This document shows, piece after piece, positions 25,585 to 33,941 of a DNA stretch of 64,000 nt (its first letter is position 1; each line of letters starts with the position of its first letter). Below the pieces are notes generated by a model. That model did not search any database and was not told where the DNA came from. It saw only the letters and a list, made by a program, of their open reading frames with translations. Position numbers and translations under genes: made by a program. The stretch is from an uncultured Paracoccaceae bacterium. Its GTDB lineage: Bacteria; Pseudomonadota; Alphaproteobacteria; Rhodobacterales; Rhodobacteraceae. Where the stretch lies: the NCBI GenBank assembly GCA_947501355.1, contig CANMVA010000001.1, positions 124,001 to 188,000 of the forward strand. The letters are read 5' to 3'.

Positions 25585-26691
25585 CTAGAGGCTTGCCTCC
25601 AACGCCGCAATCACCGCGTCGCCCATTTCAGAGGTCGTCGCAGGCGTGCCGTCGCCGCTTTGCATGAGATCCGCCGTGCGCACGCCATCAGCCAGCACCT
25701 TCTCGACCGCTGTTTCGATCCGCGTCGCCTCATCCCCCTCGTCAAAGCTATAGCGCAGGGCCATCGCAAGGCTCAGGATACAGGCACAGGGGTTCGCCTT
25801 ACCCTCACCGGCAATGTCCGGGGCGGAGCCATGCACGGGTTCGTAAAGCGCCTTCGGGCGTCCGTTCTCCATCGGGGCGCCAAGGCTAGCGGACGGCAGC
25901 ATGCCCAGCGATCCGGTCAGCATCGCAGCCGCATCCGACAGCAAATCTCCGAACAGATTATCAGTGACGATCACGTCAAACTGCTTGGGCGCACGCACCA
26001 GCTGCATTGCACCCGCATCGGCATACATGTGGCTCAGCTCGACATCCGGATAATCCTTGTCATGCACTTCCTGGACGACCTCGCGCCAGAGGATGCCGCT
26101 CTCCATGACATTGGCCTTCTCCATGGAGCAGACCTTGTTGTCCCTACGCCGAGCCAGCTCAAAGGCCGAACGCGCGACGCGGTCAATTTCGCTTTCCGTG
26201 TAGCGCTGGGTGTTGATGCCCACGCGCTCATTGCCTTCGGTGGTGATGCCACGCGGCTCGCCAAAATAGATGCCGGAGGTCAGCTCCCGCACGATCATCA
26301 CATCAAGCCCGGCCACCACATCGCGCTTGAGCGACGAGAAATCCGCCAAAGCGTCAAAGCACTGCGCCGGGCGCAGGTTGGCAAAGAGGTCCATCTCCTT
26401 GCGCAGCTTCAGCAAGCCACGCTCGGGCTTCACGCTGAAATCCAGCGTGTCGTATTTCGGCCCGCCCACAGCGCCCAACAGCACTGCATCAGCGGCTTGT
26501 GCTTTCTCCAGCGTCTCATCCGCCAGCGGGGTGCCATGCACGTCATAGGCCGCGCCGCCCACCAGATCCTCGGTCACGTCAAAGGTCAGATCGCGCTTGT
26601 CGCCGAGCCACGCGATCACCTTGCGGACCTCCGTCATCACTTCGGGGCCGATGCCGTCTCCGGCGAGGATCAAAAGCGAGGGGTTGGTCAT
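25585..26691 (-). CDS. leuB: 3-isopropylmalate dehydrogenase
   Basis: The protein has 368 residues from ATG 26691 ([20 protein letters not shown]), which has AAGGA eight bases upstream. The track start at 26715 adds only an atypical MTPIRTRA. It oxidises and decarboxylates 3-isopropylmalate to 2-oxoisocaproate with NAD in the cytoplasm, in leucine biosynthesis. The family signature is [20 protein letters not shown], followed by [20 protein letters not shown] with the NAD-binding region. The other leucine genes leuD and leuC lie upstream on the same strand, but are separated by unrelated genes. Length and motifs are complete. Confidence 0.96.
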   Translation of the reverse strand: MTNPSLLILAGDGIGPEVMTEVRKVIAWLGDKRDLTFDVTEDLVGGAAYDVHGTPLADETLEKAQAADAVLLGAVGGPKYDTLDFSVKPERGLLKLRKEMDLFANLRPAQCFDALADFSSLKRDVVAGLDVMIVRELTSGIYFGEPRGITTEGNERVGINTQRYTESEIDRVARSAFELARRRDNKVCSMEKANVMESGILWREVVQEVHDKDYPDVELSHMYADAGAMQLVRAPKQFDVIVTDNLFGDLLSDAAAMLTGSLGMLPSASLGAPMENGRPKALYEPVHGSAPDIAGEGKANPCACILSLAMALRYSFDEGDEATRIETAVEKVLADGVRTADLMQSGDGTPATTSEMGDAVIAALEASL

Positions 26692-26749
26692 GGCGCGCGT
26701 CCTTATGGGTGTCATTCGCAGCGTGGGGTATCCACGTTTGCGCGAACGG

Positions 26750-27814
26750 TCAAGGAAACGCGATATCCACCCAGATCAGCGCATGACGGCTGGCGTCCTG
26801 CCCCTCCGGCCAATGAACGCCCGCATCGGTGACGCGCAACCCAGCGGCGGGCAACACATAATCCACCCGCAAAGGCCCGGTTTGCTCGAACACAGCACTG
26901 TCAGTTCCAGCTAGGGGGTCTTGCAGCGCCGGATCCGCCAGAAGCATTTGCATCGCCTCAGACCGCCCATCCCCATGCGCGGGATCAAGGTTCGCGTCCC
27001 CCAGCAGAATAGGCGTTTCCACCGCGCTCAGACGCGGCAGCCAGAACAGCGTTTCATCTGCGTTGCGCCGTCCGTTGCGGTCCTCCGGTCCGTCAAAAAC
27101 AGGGGGTGTCGCGTGGTAGGTCAGCAGGGTCAGGACCGTGCCGCCCACCGTCACCGGCACCTCCCAATGGGCGGTGCTGGACAGGCGCTGCACATCACGC
27201 GCAGCGTCGGTCAGCACGTCCGGGCCGTCCCAAAGCCCGCCGTCCAGACTGCTCCAGAGACCCTCTGAATGATCGAGCACAGCAGCGCTCACAATCGGAT
27301 ACCGCGACAGGATCGCCATACCGCCCTGGCCGTGAAAAGCCCCATAGCCTTGGGCATCCTTCTCCGTCCCCAATCGGCGATCCCCGTTCAGGTCCAACCC
27401 TGTCGGCAACCCGGTATTGGGTGCGCTTGAAAAGCGATAGGAATAGGGCTCGGCAAGCGCGTCCGAGAATGCCTTCAAAGCGGCGCCGGTCAGGTCATAA
27501 TCAAAGCTCTGCACGGCCAGAATGTCAGGGTTCACCGCATTGATCGCCGCCTGAGCGGAGGCAACATCTCCCTCGCCTTTCAGGATATCGCGCAACAACA
27601 GGCCAGGGCCTTTGCGCGCCAATTCCGTGTTGAAGGTGGCAATCCGTACGGTCTCCGCACTGGCAGGCAGCGCCAAGAGACAAAAGATCAGACCGTTTGC
27701 AGCTGTTCTTTTTGCGCCTGCGCATAGGTCCGCTTGCGCTTTTCCTCGATCATCGAGGCAACGCGCCCCATCGCGATACCGCGCATGAAAAGGGAAGCGG
27801 GAAGGAAAGCCCAT
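26750..27814 (-). CDS. Endonuclease/exonuclease/phosphatase-family protein, probably exported; start uncertain
   Basis: The reading frame contains the EEP-fold markers [59 protein letters not shown] and the final [14 protein letters not shown], so the nuclease/phosphatase core appears intact. Just before it is a hydrophobic stretch ending in ASAET, which looks like a signal peptide. No ATG lies close to it. The ATG at 27814 would overlap the upstream gene by 127 bp and put a long non-signal extension first. A CTG at 27691, overlapping the upstream stop (TCTGA), is the more natural start but lacks an ATG/GTG. The substrate (DNA, phospholipid or nucleotide) is unknown. Confidence 0.78.
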   Translation of the reverse strand: MGFPSRFPFHARYRDGARCLDDRGKAQADLCAGAKRTAANGLIFCLLALPASAETVRIATFNTELARKGPGLLLRDILKGEGDVASAQAAINAVNPDILAVQSFDYDLTGAALKAFSDALAEPYSYRFSSAPNTGLPTGLDLNGDRRLGTEKDAQGYGAFHGQGGMAILSRYPIVSAAVLDHSEGLWSSLDGGLWDGPDVLTDAARDVQRLSSTAHWEVPVTVGGTVLTLLTYHATPPVFDGPEDRNGRRNADETLFWLPRLSAVETPILLGDANLDPAHGDGRSEAMQMLLADPALQDPLAGTDSAVFEQTGPLRVDYVLPAAGLRVTDAGVHWPEGQDASRHALIWVDIAFP

Positions 27815-28527
27815 GCTGTCATCGTCCAGATCAAGGTGTGCGGATTGGCCATCGACACCGGGTCAAAGATGTTCGAGGCCAGTTTCACAATTGCCGGGAT
27901 CAGGAATGGCAGCAAAAACCCTAACGCAATGTTAATGCGCGCATCACGATTGAGGCGTTCGACCACGTCTCCGCCCGCTGTGGGGTCAAATGTGGGCAGG
28001 TTCACCCAGACATTGAACGCGCCAGACCGGGTCGGCCAACGGTTCACGCCCAGCGCCAAGACGAAAACCGTCAGCGACAAAAGTGAGATCAGATAGCTCA
28101 GCCCCGCGGCCGTGCGCACATCCGCGACCAACGCGGCATCGGTCTGGTCGGGCATCATCAGCACGACAAGACGCACGGGCGAATAAGGGAAGTCGATCGA
28201 GTGGCCGATGATCGTGCCCACCGCCGTGATAAACTCGGTCATCGTGGTCGGATCTGTGTGGCCACGCATGATGACGGTCAGCAACAGGACCGTCGCAAAA
28301 AGCGAGCCGAACCGCACACGGTTGAATGGCGGTGCGTCGCGAAATTCCACAAGGCCTGGGTAGCTGGAAGCGTATTCCACAAGCGTCAGCACCGCCCCGA
28401 AGATCGCCACCAAAGCAACGACCTGCTGCGCGTCCGAGCTTGCACCCGGCAACAGCATGGACGGCGTTACGATCAGTAACACCACAAGAAGTGCACGCGC
28501 GATTGCGCCTGGAAGTCGTGAAACCAC
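27688..28527 (-). CDS. Conserved integral membrane protein, function unknown
   Basis: I do not recognise a named family. The protein has about 279 residues with a GTG start at 28527 (VVSRLPGAIARALLVVLLIV), which has AGGG upstream. The track start at ATG 28647 adds 40 polar residues that read like intergenic sequence. About six hydrophobic segments can be seen, including LLVVLLIVTPSMLL, VVALVAIFGAVLTLVEYA, FGSLFATVLLLTVIM, SYLISLLSLTVFVLALGV, ALGFLLPFLIPAIVKLA and [17 protein letters not shown]. The C-terminus is basic ([19 protein letters not shown]). Its end abuts the nuclease-like gene, so both may act together at the membrane, but this is inference. Confidence 0.72.
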   Translation of the reverse strand: MVSRLPGAIARALLVVLLIVTPSMLLPGASSDAQQVVALVAIFGAVLTLVEYASSYPGLVEFRDAPPFNRVRFGSLFATVLLLTVIMRGHTDPTTMTEFITAVGTIIGHSIDFPYSPVRLVVLMMPDQTDAALVADVRTAAGLSYLISLLSLTVFVLALGVNRWPTRSGAFNVWVNLPTFDPTAGGDVVERLNRDARINIALGFLLPFLIPAIVKLASNIFDPVSMANPHTLIWTMTAWAFLPASLFMRGIAMGRVASMIEEKRKRTYAQAQKEQLQTV

Positions 28528-28774
28528 AGCCCTAACCCTCAACTTGGTCTGACACGATGCGATGCCGCGCCTTTGTCCCAACTTGATTGCGTCTGATGAC
28601 GCTACCTCAATTGAAAACAGTGTGGCGACAAACCCCTCGCACCGCAACTTACTGTTTAAACAATGGTAGTTACTGTGGCTTTTTAATGGTGAAACTGGTG
28701 CGGGAATACATCAATTCCGCGCAACTCTTGGGGCAGTCTAGAGGTATGATCAATATGTTGGGGATCGCGTTAGA
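28528..28774. other. Intergenic region between leuD and the membrane protein gene
   Basis: This 247-bp stretch is lower in GC than its flanks and contains GTTTAAAC (28656-28663) in CTGTTTAAACAATGG. I found no convincing gene; the plus-strand ORF at 28587-28910 overlaps leuD antisense and is treated as a shadow. It probably holds the promoter for the membrane protein gene. Confidence 0.4.
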
Positions 28775-29380
28775 TCAGACCCAAGGGCGGGCCTGGGCAG
28801 CTGTTTCCTCAAACGCATCAATGCTCGCGGCCTTTTCCATCGTCAGACCGATATCATCGAGCCCTTCCAGCAGGCAGCGCCGTTTGAATGCGTCCACTTC
28901 AAACGGATAGGCGGTGCCGTCTGACGCGGTGACCGTCTGCGCCTCTAGATCGACCGTGATCCGCACATTGGCGCCCTTCTCGGCGTCTTCCATCAACGCG
29001 TCCACCTGCTCTTTCGGCAAAACGATCGGCAGGATGCCGTTCTTGAAGCAGTTATTGTAGAAAATATCCGCGAACGAGGTCGAGATCACGCAGCGCACCC
29101 CGAAATCCAGTAAGGCCCAAGGCGCATGCTCGCGCGAGGAACCGCACCCGAAATTATCGCCCGCGACGATGATCTGCGCATCACGATAGGCGGGCTGGTT
29201 GAGCACGAAATCCGGGTTCTCGTTGCCGTCCGCGTCATAGCGCATTTCGTCAAAGAGATTCACTCCAAGACCCGAGCGTTTGATCGTCTTCAGGAACTGT
29301 TTGGGAATGATCATATCGGTGTCGATATTCATCAGCGGCATCGGTGCTGCAATCCCGGTCAGTGTCTCGAACTTGTCCAT
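28775..29380 (-). CDS. leuD: 3-isopropylmalate dehydratase small subunit
   Basis: The 201-residue protein is the swivelling domain that closes over the LeuC iron-sulfur active site. Together they isomerise 2-isopropylmalate to 3-isopropylmalate in leucine biosynthesis. Family blocks are [40 protein letters not shown] and the [18 protein letters not shown] loop. The ATG at 29380 has GAGGG upstream. It is unusual in being about 2.4 kb from leuC on the same strand, with the DUF4198 and hupE-like genes between them. The sequence looks complete and functional. Confidence 0.96.
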   Translation of the reverse strand: MDKFETLTGIAAPMPLMNIDTDMIIPKQFLKTIKRSGLGVNLFDEMRYDADGNENPDFVLNQPAYRDAQIIVAGDNFGCGSSREHAPWALLDFGVRCVISTSFADIFYNNCFKNGILPIVLPKEQVDALMEDAEKGANVRITVDLEAQTVTASDGTAYPFEVDAFKRRCLLEGLDDIGLTMEKAASIDAFEETAAQARPWV

Positions 29381-29438
29381 AACGCGCCCTCTTTGCGAAT
29401 TGGCACGCTGATACGCGATCCGGTGCAGCGCGGCAAGA

Positions 29439-30239
29439 TCAGGGCGTCTTGAAGGTCAGCGCTGCCCAGAGCGATTTCCAGACCGGGTCCGTCTCCGCCT
29501 CAGGCTCCAGCGGGATCATCTTGACCGCATCGACCAAATATTCCGTGCCGGGCTTCACCGGCAGGCTGACACGCCCCTCGGCATCCGTCTGGTGTAGCGT
29601 CACTGTCACCGAGCCGTCCGCCGCCTTGGCAAAAAGCTCGACCTGCGCCTGCGCGCGCGGCGCCCCTTCAAACAGAACCTGCACGGGCAAACCATCGCTC
29701 AGATCATCCGTGTAGGGGTTGGCCAGCGCCACAATCTCGGTGCGCAGGCCGACGGCGCGATCCTGCCCGGCCCCGTCGCCCACCGCGATCAGCGCCTTGG
29801 CAAACCGACGATAGCTCTCCTTGAACCCGGCCTCCGGCAGGCCCCGCGCTGCATGATCGCCCAAGACCCCCGGAAAGGCCTTATGGGCCACAAACGCCTC
29901 GAATTTCTCCCACTCGCGATAGGTCAGCGTGCTGTCAGCGGTCTCGTGCACCACAATCCACAGCCCCTCGTCGTCCAATGTGACGTCCATCGCCGGATTG
30001 TCGCCCGTGCGCGCGATCACCGGGGCAACCGTCTCGCCCTGCACCAAATCAAACCGGGTCACCTGGCGGTCAATATAGCTGAACGCAGGCCCCTTGAACT
30101 CTTGGCCCACGCGCAAATGAGCGACCGCATCCTCACCCATGGCAATCTGGTAGCGCTCTGGCGAAATCCAGAACTCATGGGCAAATGCAGGCTGGACGCC
30201 CAGCACAAAACAGAGAACTGTGAGGCAACGTAAGACCAT
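29439..30239 (-). CDS. DUF4198 periplasmic protein, probable metal-uptake accessory
   Basis: The start is set at ATG 30239, which has GGAG seven bases upstream. It gives a signal peptide [20 protein letters not shown] followed directly by [18 protein letters not shown]. This mature N-terminal His-Glu with FWI is characteristic of DUF4198 proteins, which often accompany nickel or cobalt transporters. The C-terminal half looks like a carboxypeptidase-regulatory-type beta sandwich ([19 protein letters not shown]). It is divergent from a HupE/UreJ-type permease, with only 14 bp between start codons. A shared role in nickel or cobalt handling is inferred from that pairing. About 266 residues. Confidence 0.82.
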   Translation of the reverse strand: MVLRCLTVLCFVLGVQPAFAHEFWISPERYQIAMGEDAVAHLRVGQEFKGPAFSYIDRQVTRFDLVQGETVAPVIARTGDNPAMDVTLDDEGLWIVVHETADSTLTYREWEKFEAFVAHKAFPGVLGDHAARGLPEAGFKESYRRFAKALIAVGDGAGQDRAVGLRTEIVALANPYTDDLSDGLPVQVLFEGAPRAQAQVELFAKAADGSVTVTLHQTDAEGRVSLPVKPGTEYLVDAVKMIPLEPEAETDPVWKSLWAALTFKTP

Positions 30240-30253
30240 GAGAGGGCTCCAAA

Positions 30254-31381
30254 ATGAGAACTGGGTTGAGGGTGGCATGGGTCGCCTTAATGTCAATGCT
30301 GCTCAGCTGGGCGACGCTATCACAAGCCCATGAGGTGCGCCCCGCCGTTGCCGACGTGACCGTCAGCGACACCGCCGCCGAAGTGGAAATGCGCCTGACG
30401 CTGGAGCCGCTGGTCGCTGGAATGGACCTCAACGGGCTGGACGACACCGACAACAGCCCCGAGGCTGCAGATTATGACCGCCTGCGCGCGCTGGAGCCTG
30501 CCGCACTGGAAACCCTGTTCCGGGAAAGCTGGGCCGATATCGCCTCTGGGATCACGCTGACCGTTGGCGACACGGCGCTAAGCCCCGAACTCGGCGAGGT
30601 CACGATTACGCCTGAGCCCGATCTGGAATTACCCCGCGACGCGACGATCACCTTTAGCGCCGATCTGCCCGAAGGCGACGGACCTGTTGTCATGGGCTGG
30701 GCCTCTGAATACGGTCCGCTTGTGGTGCGTCAGGGCGAGGGAGAGCAAGGCTATACCGCCTATCTGACCCAAGGTGCTGTGACCGAACCGATGCCGCGCG
30801 AAGGTGTGGCTCAGGTCAGCGCGATGGCCGCCTTTGTCGACTATCTGATCATCGGGTTTGAGCACATCATCCCCAAAGGCCTCGACCATATCCTGTTCGT
30901 GCTGGGGCTGTTCTTTTTCAGCCTCGCGATCCGTCCGCTGCTGATCCAAGTCACCGCCTTCACACTGGCCCACACGGTCACGCTGGCCATGGCGACCCTC
31001 GGAATTGTCACCGTGCCGGCCAGTGTCGTGGAGCCGCTCATCGCGCTGTCTATCGTCTATATCGCTGTCGAGAACGTCATCGGCGGGTCGATCACATGGC
31101 GACGCACGGCGGTGATCTTTGCCTTCGGTCTGCTACACGGGCTTGGCTTTGCCTCGGTCCTTGGCGATATCGGCCTTGATCCGGCGCGCTTTGTCAGCGG
31201 TCTGATCGCATTCAACATCGGGGTGGAGATCGGCCAGCTTGCCGTGATTGCCATCGCGTTCGTGCTGATCGGCATCCCGTTCGGCAAGAAGCCCTGGTAT
31301 CGCGCTTACATCGCCATTCCGGCCTCCATCGCGATTGGCTTGGTGGGCGCTTACTGGACCATCGAACGCGTCTTTTTCTGA
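30254..31381 (+). CDS. HupE/UreJ-family membrane protein (probable nickel/cobalt permease)
   Basis: The 375-residue protein has a signal peptide (MRTGLRVAWVALMSMLLSWA, cleavage near SQAHEV). A periplasmic domain of about 170 residues follows, then a C-terminal HupE/UreJ membrane domain. That domain shows HIIPKGLDHILFVLGLFFFS, FTLAHTVTLAMATLG and FGLLHGLGFASVLGDIGLD, with the His and Asp residues that could bind a metal. An internal ATG at 30290 also gives a signal peptide. Relatives transport Ni(II) or Co(II). No hydrogenase or urease gene is visible in this window. It lies head-to-head with the DUF4198 gene. Confidence 0.87.
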   Translation: MRTGLRVAWVALMSMLLSWATLSQAHEVRPAVADVTVSDTAAEVEMRLTLEPLVAGMDLNGLDDTDNSPEAADYDRLRALEPAALETLFRESWADIASGITLTVGDTALSPELGEVTITPEPDLELPRDATITFSADLPEGDGPVVMGWASEYGPLVVRQGEGEQGYTAYLTQGAVTEPMPREGVAQVSAMAAFVDYLIIGFEHIIPKGLDHILFVLGLFFFSLAIRPLLIQVTAFTLAHTVTLAMATLGIVTVPASVVEPLIALSIVYIAVENVIGGSITWRRTAVIFAFGLLHGLGFASVLGDIGLDPARFVSGLIAFNIGVEIGQLAVIAIAFVLIGIPFGKKPWYRAYIAIPASIAIGLVGAYWTIERVFF

Positions 31382-31411
31382 GGGTGGATTTGAGTATTTC
31401 TCACAAAAGAA

Positions 31412-31438
31412 GGGGAGGCGGGATCACTCTGCCTCCCC
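31412..31438. terminator. Probable bidirectional terminator after hupE-like gene
   Basis: GGGGAGGC pairs with GCCTCCCC around an 11-base loop. On the minus strand the stem is followed by TTCTTTTG, which gives a moderate T tract. On the plus strand the T tract is weak. Both hupE-like and leuC transcripts converge on it. Confidence 0.5.
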
Positions 31439-31651
31439 CTATCGCGCGTTAAGGTTAATGTGGAGCGGGCGTGCGGAGCCCGTTGCCTGTTGTAAATTCT
31501 TGGTTTACCGACCGTGCGTTTGGGGTGCTTTGGTGGCCCGCGTTAACCTTAATATCCGCCTAAGATTGCGGCCTCAGATGGGGCATTTGGTATTATGTTA
31601 AGTTTGAAAAGCTGACACCCAAGCCCCATTGGCGGGCTTGCTCAAAGGAAC

Positions 31652-31669
31652 GGTTTCGCATGCGAAACC
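31652..31669. repeat. Perfect 18-bp palindrome, TTTCGC-NN-GCGAAA type, copy 1
   Basis: GGTTTCGCATGCGAAACC reads the same on both strands. It shares the TTTCGC-NN-GCGAAA core with a second palindrome 49 bp downstream. It resembles a parS site in its GTTTC/GAAAC arms but has two extra central bases. Function unknown. Confidence 0.7.
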
Positions 31670-31700
31670 CCTCCACAACATACCTTTGCCAACCACACGC

Positions 31701-31716
31701 GTTTCGCGCGCGAAAC
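31701..31716. repeat. Perfect 16-bp palindrome, TTTCGC-NN-GCGAAA type, copy 2
   Basis: GTTTCGCGCGCGAAAC is a perfect palindrome with the same arms as copy 1 and a CG centre. It lies 38 bp from the leuC stop codon, in the probable 3' region of the leuC transcript. Confidence 0.7.
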
Positions 31717-31753
31717 CGGGGCTTGCGCGCGACGCTCCTTTTGCATTGAACGC

Positions 31754-33160
31754 TTAGTTAAGCTCACGCACGTCGGTCAGCTTGCCGGTCACCGCTGCCG
31801 CTGCCGCCATCGCGGGCGACATCAGATGCGTACGCGATCCGCGGCCCTGGCGGCCCTCGAAATTCCGGTTCGAGGTGGAGGCGCAGCGCACCTCTGGCCC
31901 CAGCTGATCAGGGTTCATGCCAAGGCACATCGAGCAGCCCGCCAGACGCCAGTCGAAACCCGCTTCCTTGAAGATATCGGCAAGGCCTTCCTCTTCGGCT
32001 TGCAAACGAACAAGGCCCGAACCGGGAACGACCATCGCCATGATCCCATCCTTGACCTTCTTGCCTTTCACGACCTCGGCCGCGGCGCGCAGATCCTCGA
32101 TACGGCCGTTGGTGCAGGACCCGATAAAGACCGCATCAACATCAACGTCTTGCAGCCGTGTACCGGGGGTCAGCCCCATATAAGCGAGCGAGCGTTTCGC
32201 AGCGTCGACCTTGCCGCCATCGAACTCCGCCGGGTCCGGGACGACGCCGGTGATCGGCAGCACGTCCTCAGGCGAGGTGCCCCATGTCACGACCGGCGCG
32301 ATGTCCTCGCCCTTGATCGTGATGACCTTGTCGAAATGGGCGTCGTCGTCGGAATAGAGCGTCTTCCACCACGCCAAAGCCGCTTCCCACTGCGCGCCTT
32401 TGGGGGCGTGGGGGCGGCCTTTGACATACTCGAACGTTGTTTCATCGGGCGCGATCAGACCCGCCCGCGCGCCGCCTTCGATGGCCATGTTGCAGACAGT
32501 CATGCGGCCTTCCATGGACAGATCGCGGATCGCTTCGCCGCAATACTCGATCACGTAGCCGGTGCCGCCAGCGGTGCCGGTCTCGCCAATCACCGACAGG
32601 GTGATATCCTTGGCAGTCACACCAGGGCGCAGCTTACCTGTGATCTCCACCTTCATGTTTTTGGATTTCTTCTGGATCAGCGTCTGCGTGGCCAGCACAT
32701 GCTCCACCTCCGACGTGCCGATCCCATGCGCCAGCGCACCGAACGCACCATGGGTTGCGGTATGGCTGTCGCCGCAGACGATGGTCATGCCGGGCAGAGT
32801 CCAGCCTTGCTCGGGCCCGATGATGTGGACAATGCCCTGACGGATGTCGTTGACCGGATAGTAATGCACGCCAAACTCGCGCGCGTTCTTGTCGAGCGCC
32901 TCGACCTGAATGCGGCTTTCCTCGTTGTCGATGCCATCCTCGCGGTCCCATGTGGTGGGCACGTTATGGTCCGGCACAGCGATTGTCTTGTCCGGCGCGC
33001 GGACGGTGCGGCCCGTCATGCGCAGCCCTTCAAAGGCTTGCGGGCTGGTGACCTCGTGGACAAGGTGGCGGTCGATATAGAGCAGGCAGGTGCCGTCCTC
33101 CGCCTGATGGGCGAGATGAGCGTCCCAGATCTTGTCGTAAAGTGTCTTTGGCGCGGACAT
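31754..33160 (-). CDS. leuC: 3-isopropylmalate dehydratase large subunit
   Basis: The 468-residue protein is the catalytic aconitase-family subunit of leucine biosynthesis. The 4Fe-4S ligands can be seen: one Cys in [20 protein letters not shown] and two in [14 protein letters not shown]. Substrate-loop blocks [20 protein letters not shown] and [13 protein letters not shown] are intact. The ATG at 33160 has GGAGG seven bases upstream. Its partner leuD is 2.4 kb further along the same strand, and so the two are unlikely to be translationally coupled as in many bacteria. A non-coding region with several palindromes follows its stop. Confidence 0.96.
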   Translation of the reverse strand: MSAPKTLYDKIWDAHLAHQAEDGTCLLYIDRHLVHEVTSPQAFEGLRMTGRTVRAPDKTIAVPDHNVPTTWDREDGIDNEESRIQVEALDKNAREFGVHYYPVNDIRQGIVHIIGPEQGWTLPGMTIVCGDSHTATHGAFGALAHGIGTSEVEHVLATQTLIQKKSKNMKVEITGKLRPGVTAKDITLSVIGETGTAGGTGYVIEYCGEAIRDLSMEGRMTVCNMAIEGGARAGLIAPDETTFEYVKGRPHAPKGAQWEAALAWWKTLYSDDDAHFDKVITIKGEDIAPVVTWGTSPEDVLPITGVVPDPAEFDGGKVDAAKRSLAYMGLTPGTRLQDVDVDAVFIGSCTNGRIEDLRAAAEVVKGKKVKDGIMAMVVPGSGLVRLQAEEEGLADIFKEAGFDWRLAGCSMCLGMNPDQLGPEVRCASTSNRNFEGRQGRGSRTHLMSPAMAAAAAVTGKLTDVRELN

Positions 33161-33260
33161 GACAATGCCTCCTGATAAGCTGGGAGGTAGATATCGCTCT
33201 GATTGGACAGCTTCAAGATCAAGAGTGATCCGGATGCTGCGCTGCTGCGTAAAGACCTAC

Positions 33261-33881
33261 ATGAAGCAGCTTTTCAAGAAAACATCCGCCACCCGGACCA
33301 TCCATTTGGGCCTGATCGGCCTGATGTTCGTCACTGCCCTTGCCGTTTATGCGGAGGCCGAGATGTATCGTGGGTATGAAACGCCCCCCTACGAGGTTGT
33401 CCGCACTGATGGCAACGTCGAACTGCGCGAGTATCAGCCGCATTTGCTGGCCGAAGTGACCGTGCGGGGGACCCGCTCCAGCGCGATCAGCACCGGGTTT
33501 CGGACGCTGGCCAACTATATTTTTGGCGGCAATGCCGAAGAGCAAAAGGTGTCCATGACCGCCCCCGTGGCTCAGACGTCCGGCGCGGATGGCACTTGGA
33601 CGATCAATTTCATGATGCCGTCGGACTACACGATGCAAACTCTGCCGAAGGCTGAAAACCCGGCCATTCGCTTTACCGAGGCTCCGAAAGAACGCCAGCT
33701 GGTCATCACATTTCCCGGCCGTGGCACGGATCGGAACCTGACCAAGCACGCCGAGAAGCTGCGCGCCCATGCGGCGTTCGAAGGGGTGCAGCTTGCAGGC
33801 GCGCCGCGCTATTACTTTTACGACGATCCTTTCACGCTGCCGTGGAACCGGCGCAATGAAGTGGCGTTTCTCGTTCAGTAA
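33261..33881 (+). CDS. SOUL-family heme-binding protein
   Basis: ATG 33261 (MKQLFKKTSATRTIHLGLIG) is preferred to the track start at 33159, since the extra 34 residues overlap the leuC promoter and look non-coding. The product has 206 residues. It has an N-terminal membrane anchor or signal segment (LIGLMFVTALAVYAEAEMYR), then a SOUL/HBP domain with YEVVRTDGNVELREYQPHLL and KVSMTAPVAQTSGADG, followed by the conserved YFYDDPFTLPWNRRNEVAF. Such proteins bind heme or tetrapyrrole; the role in bacteria is not well defined. A periplasmic location is probable. It is not obviously linked to its neighbours. Confidence 0.88.
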   Translation: MKQLFKKTSATRTIHLGLIGLMFVTALAVYAEAEMYRGYETPPYEVVRTDGNVELREYQPHLLAEVTVRGTRSSAISTGFRTLANYIFGGNAEEQKVSMTAPVAQTSGADGTWTINFMMPSDYTMQTLPKAENPAIRFTEAPKERQLVITFPGRGTDRNLTKHAEKLRAHAAFEGVQLAGAPRYYFYDDPFTLPWNRRNEVAFLVQ

Positions 33882-33941
33882 CAAGGTCGTTGCGCCCCTC
33901 CCCCGACCCGTGCGACGTTTGAGCTGAGGACAGGGGTCGGG

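Larger units (their letters stand above)
31382..31753. other. Gene-free 372-bp region between hupE-like and leuC, with palindromes
   Basis: No supported gene lies here. The region contains a GC-rich hairpin at 31412-31438, a mirrored pair CGTTAAGGTTAAT (31448) and CGTTAACCTTAAT (31541), a hairpin CAAGCCC/GGGCTTG at 31620-31640 and two perfect palindromes of one type, described separately. It is the most structured non-coding stretch in the window. Confidence 0.6.

Noticed and set aside
28587-28910. Possible small plus-strand gene between the membrane protein gene and leuD
   Set aside because: Half of it overlaps leuD in antisense. It has no ribosome site or recognisable motif, though the non-overlapping part lies in a true intergenic region.
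31652-31669. Chromosomal parS site
   Set aside because: The arms GTTTC/GAAAC fit, but parS has a 14-bp core GTTTCACGTGAAAC. This one has 16 bp with a different centre, and no parAB genes are near.
31826-33175. Plus-strand ORF of 449 codons antisense to leuC
   Set aside because: leuC is unmistakable by its cysteine motifs. The antisense frame has no family features.
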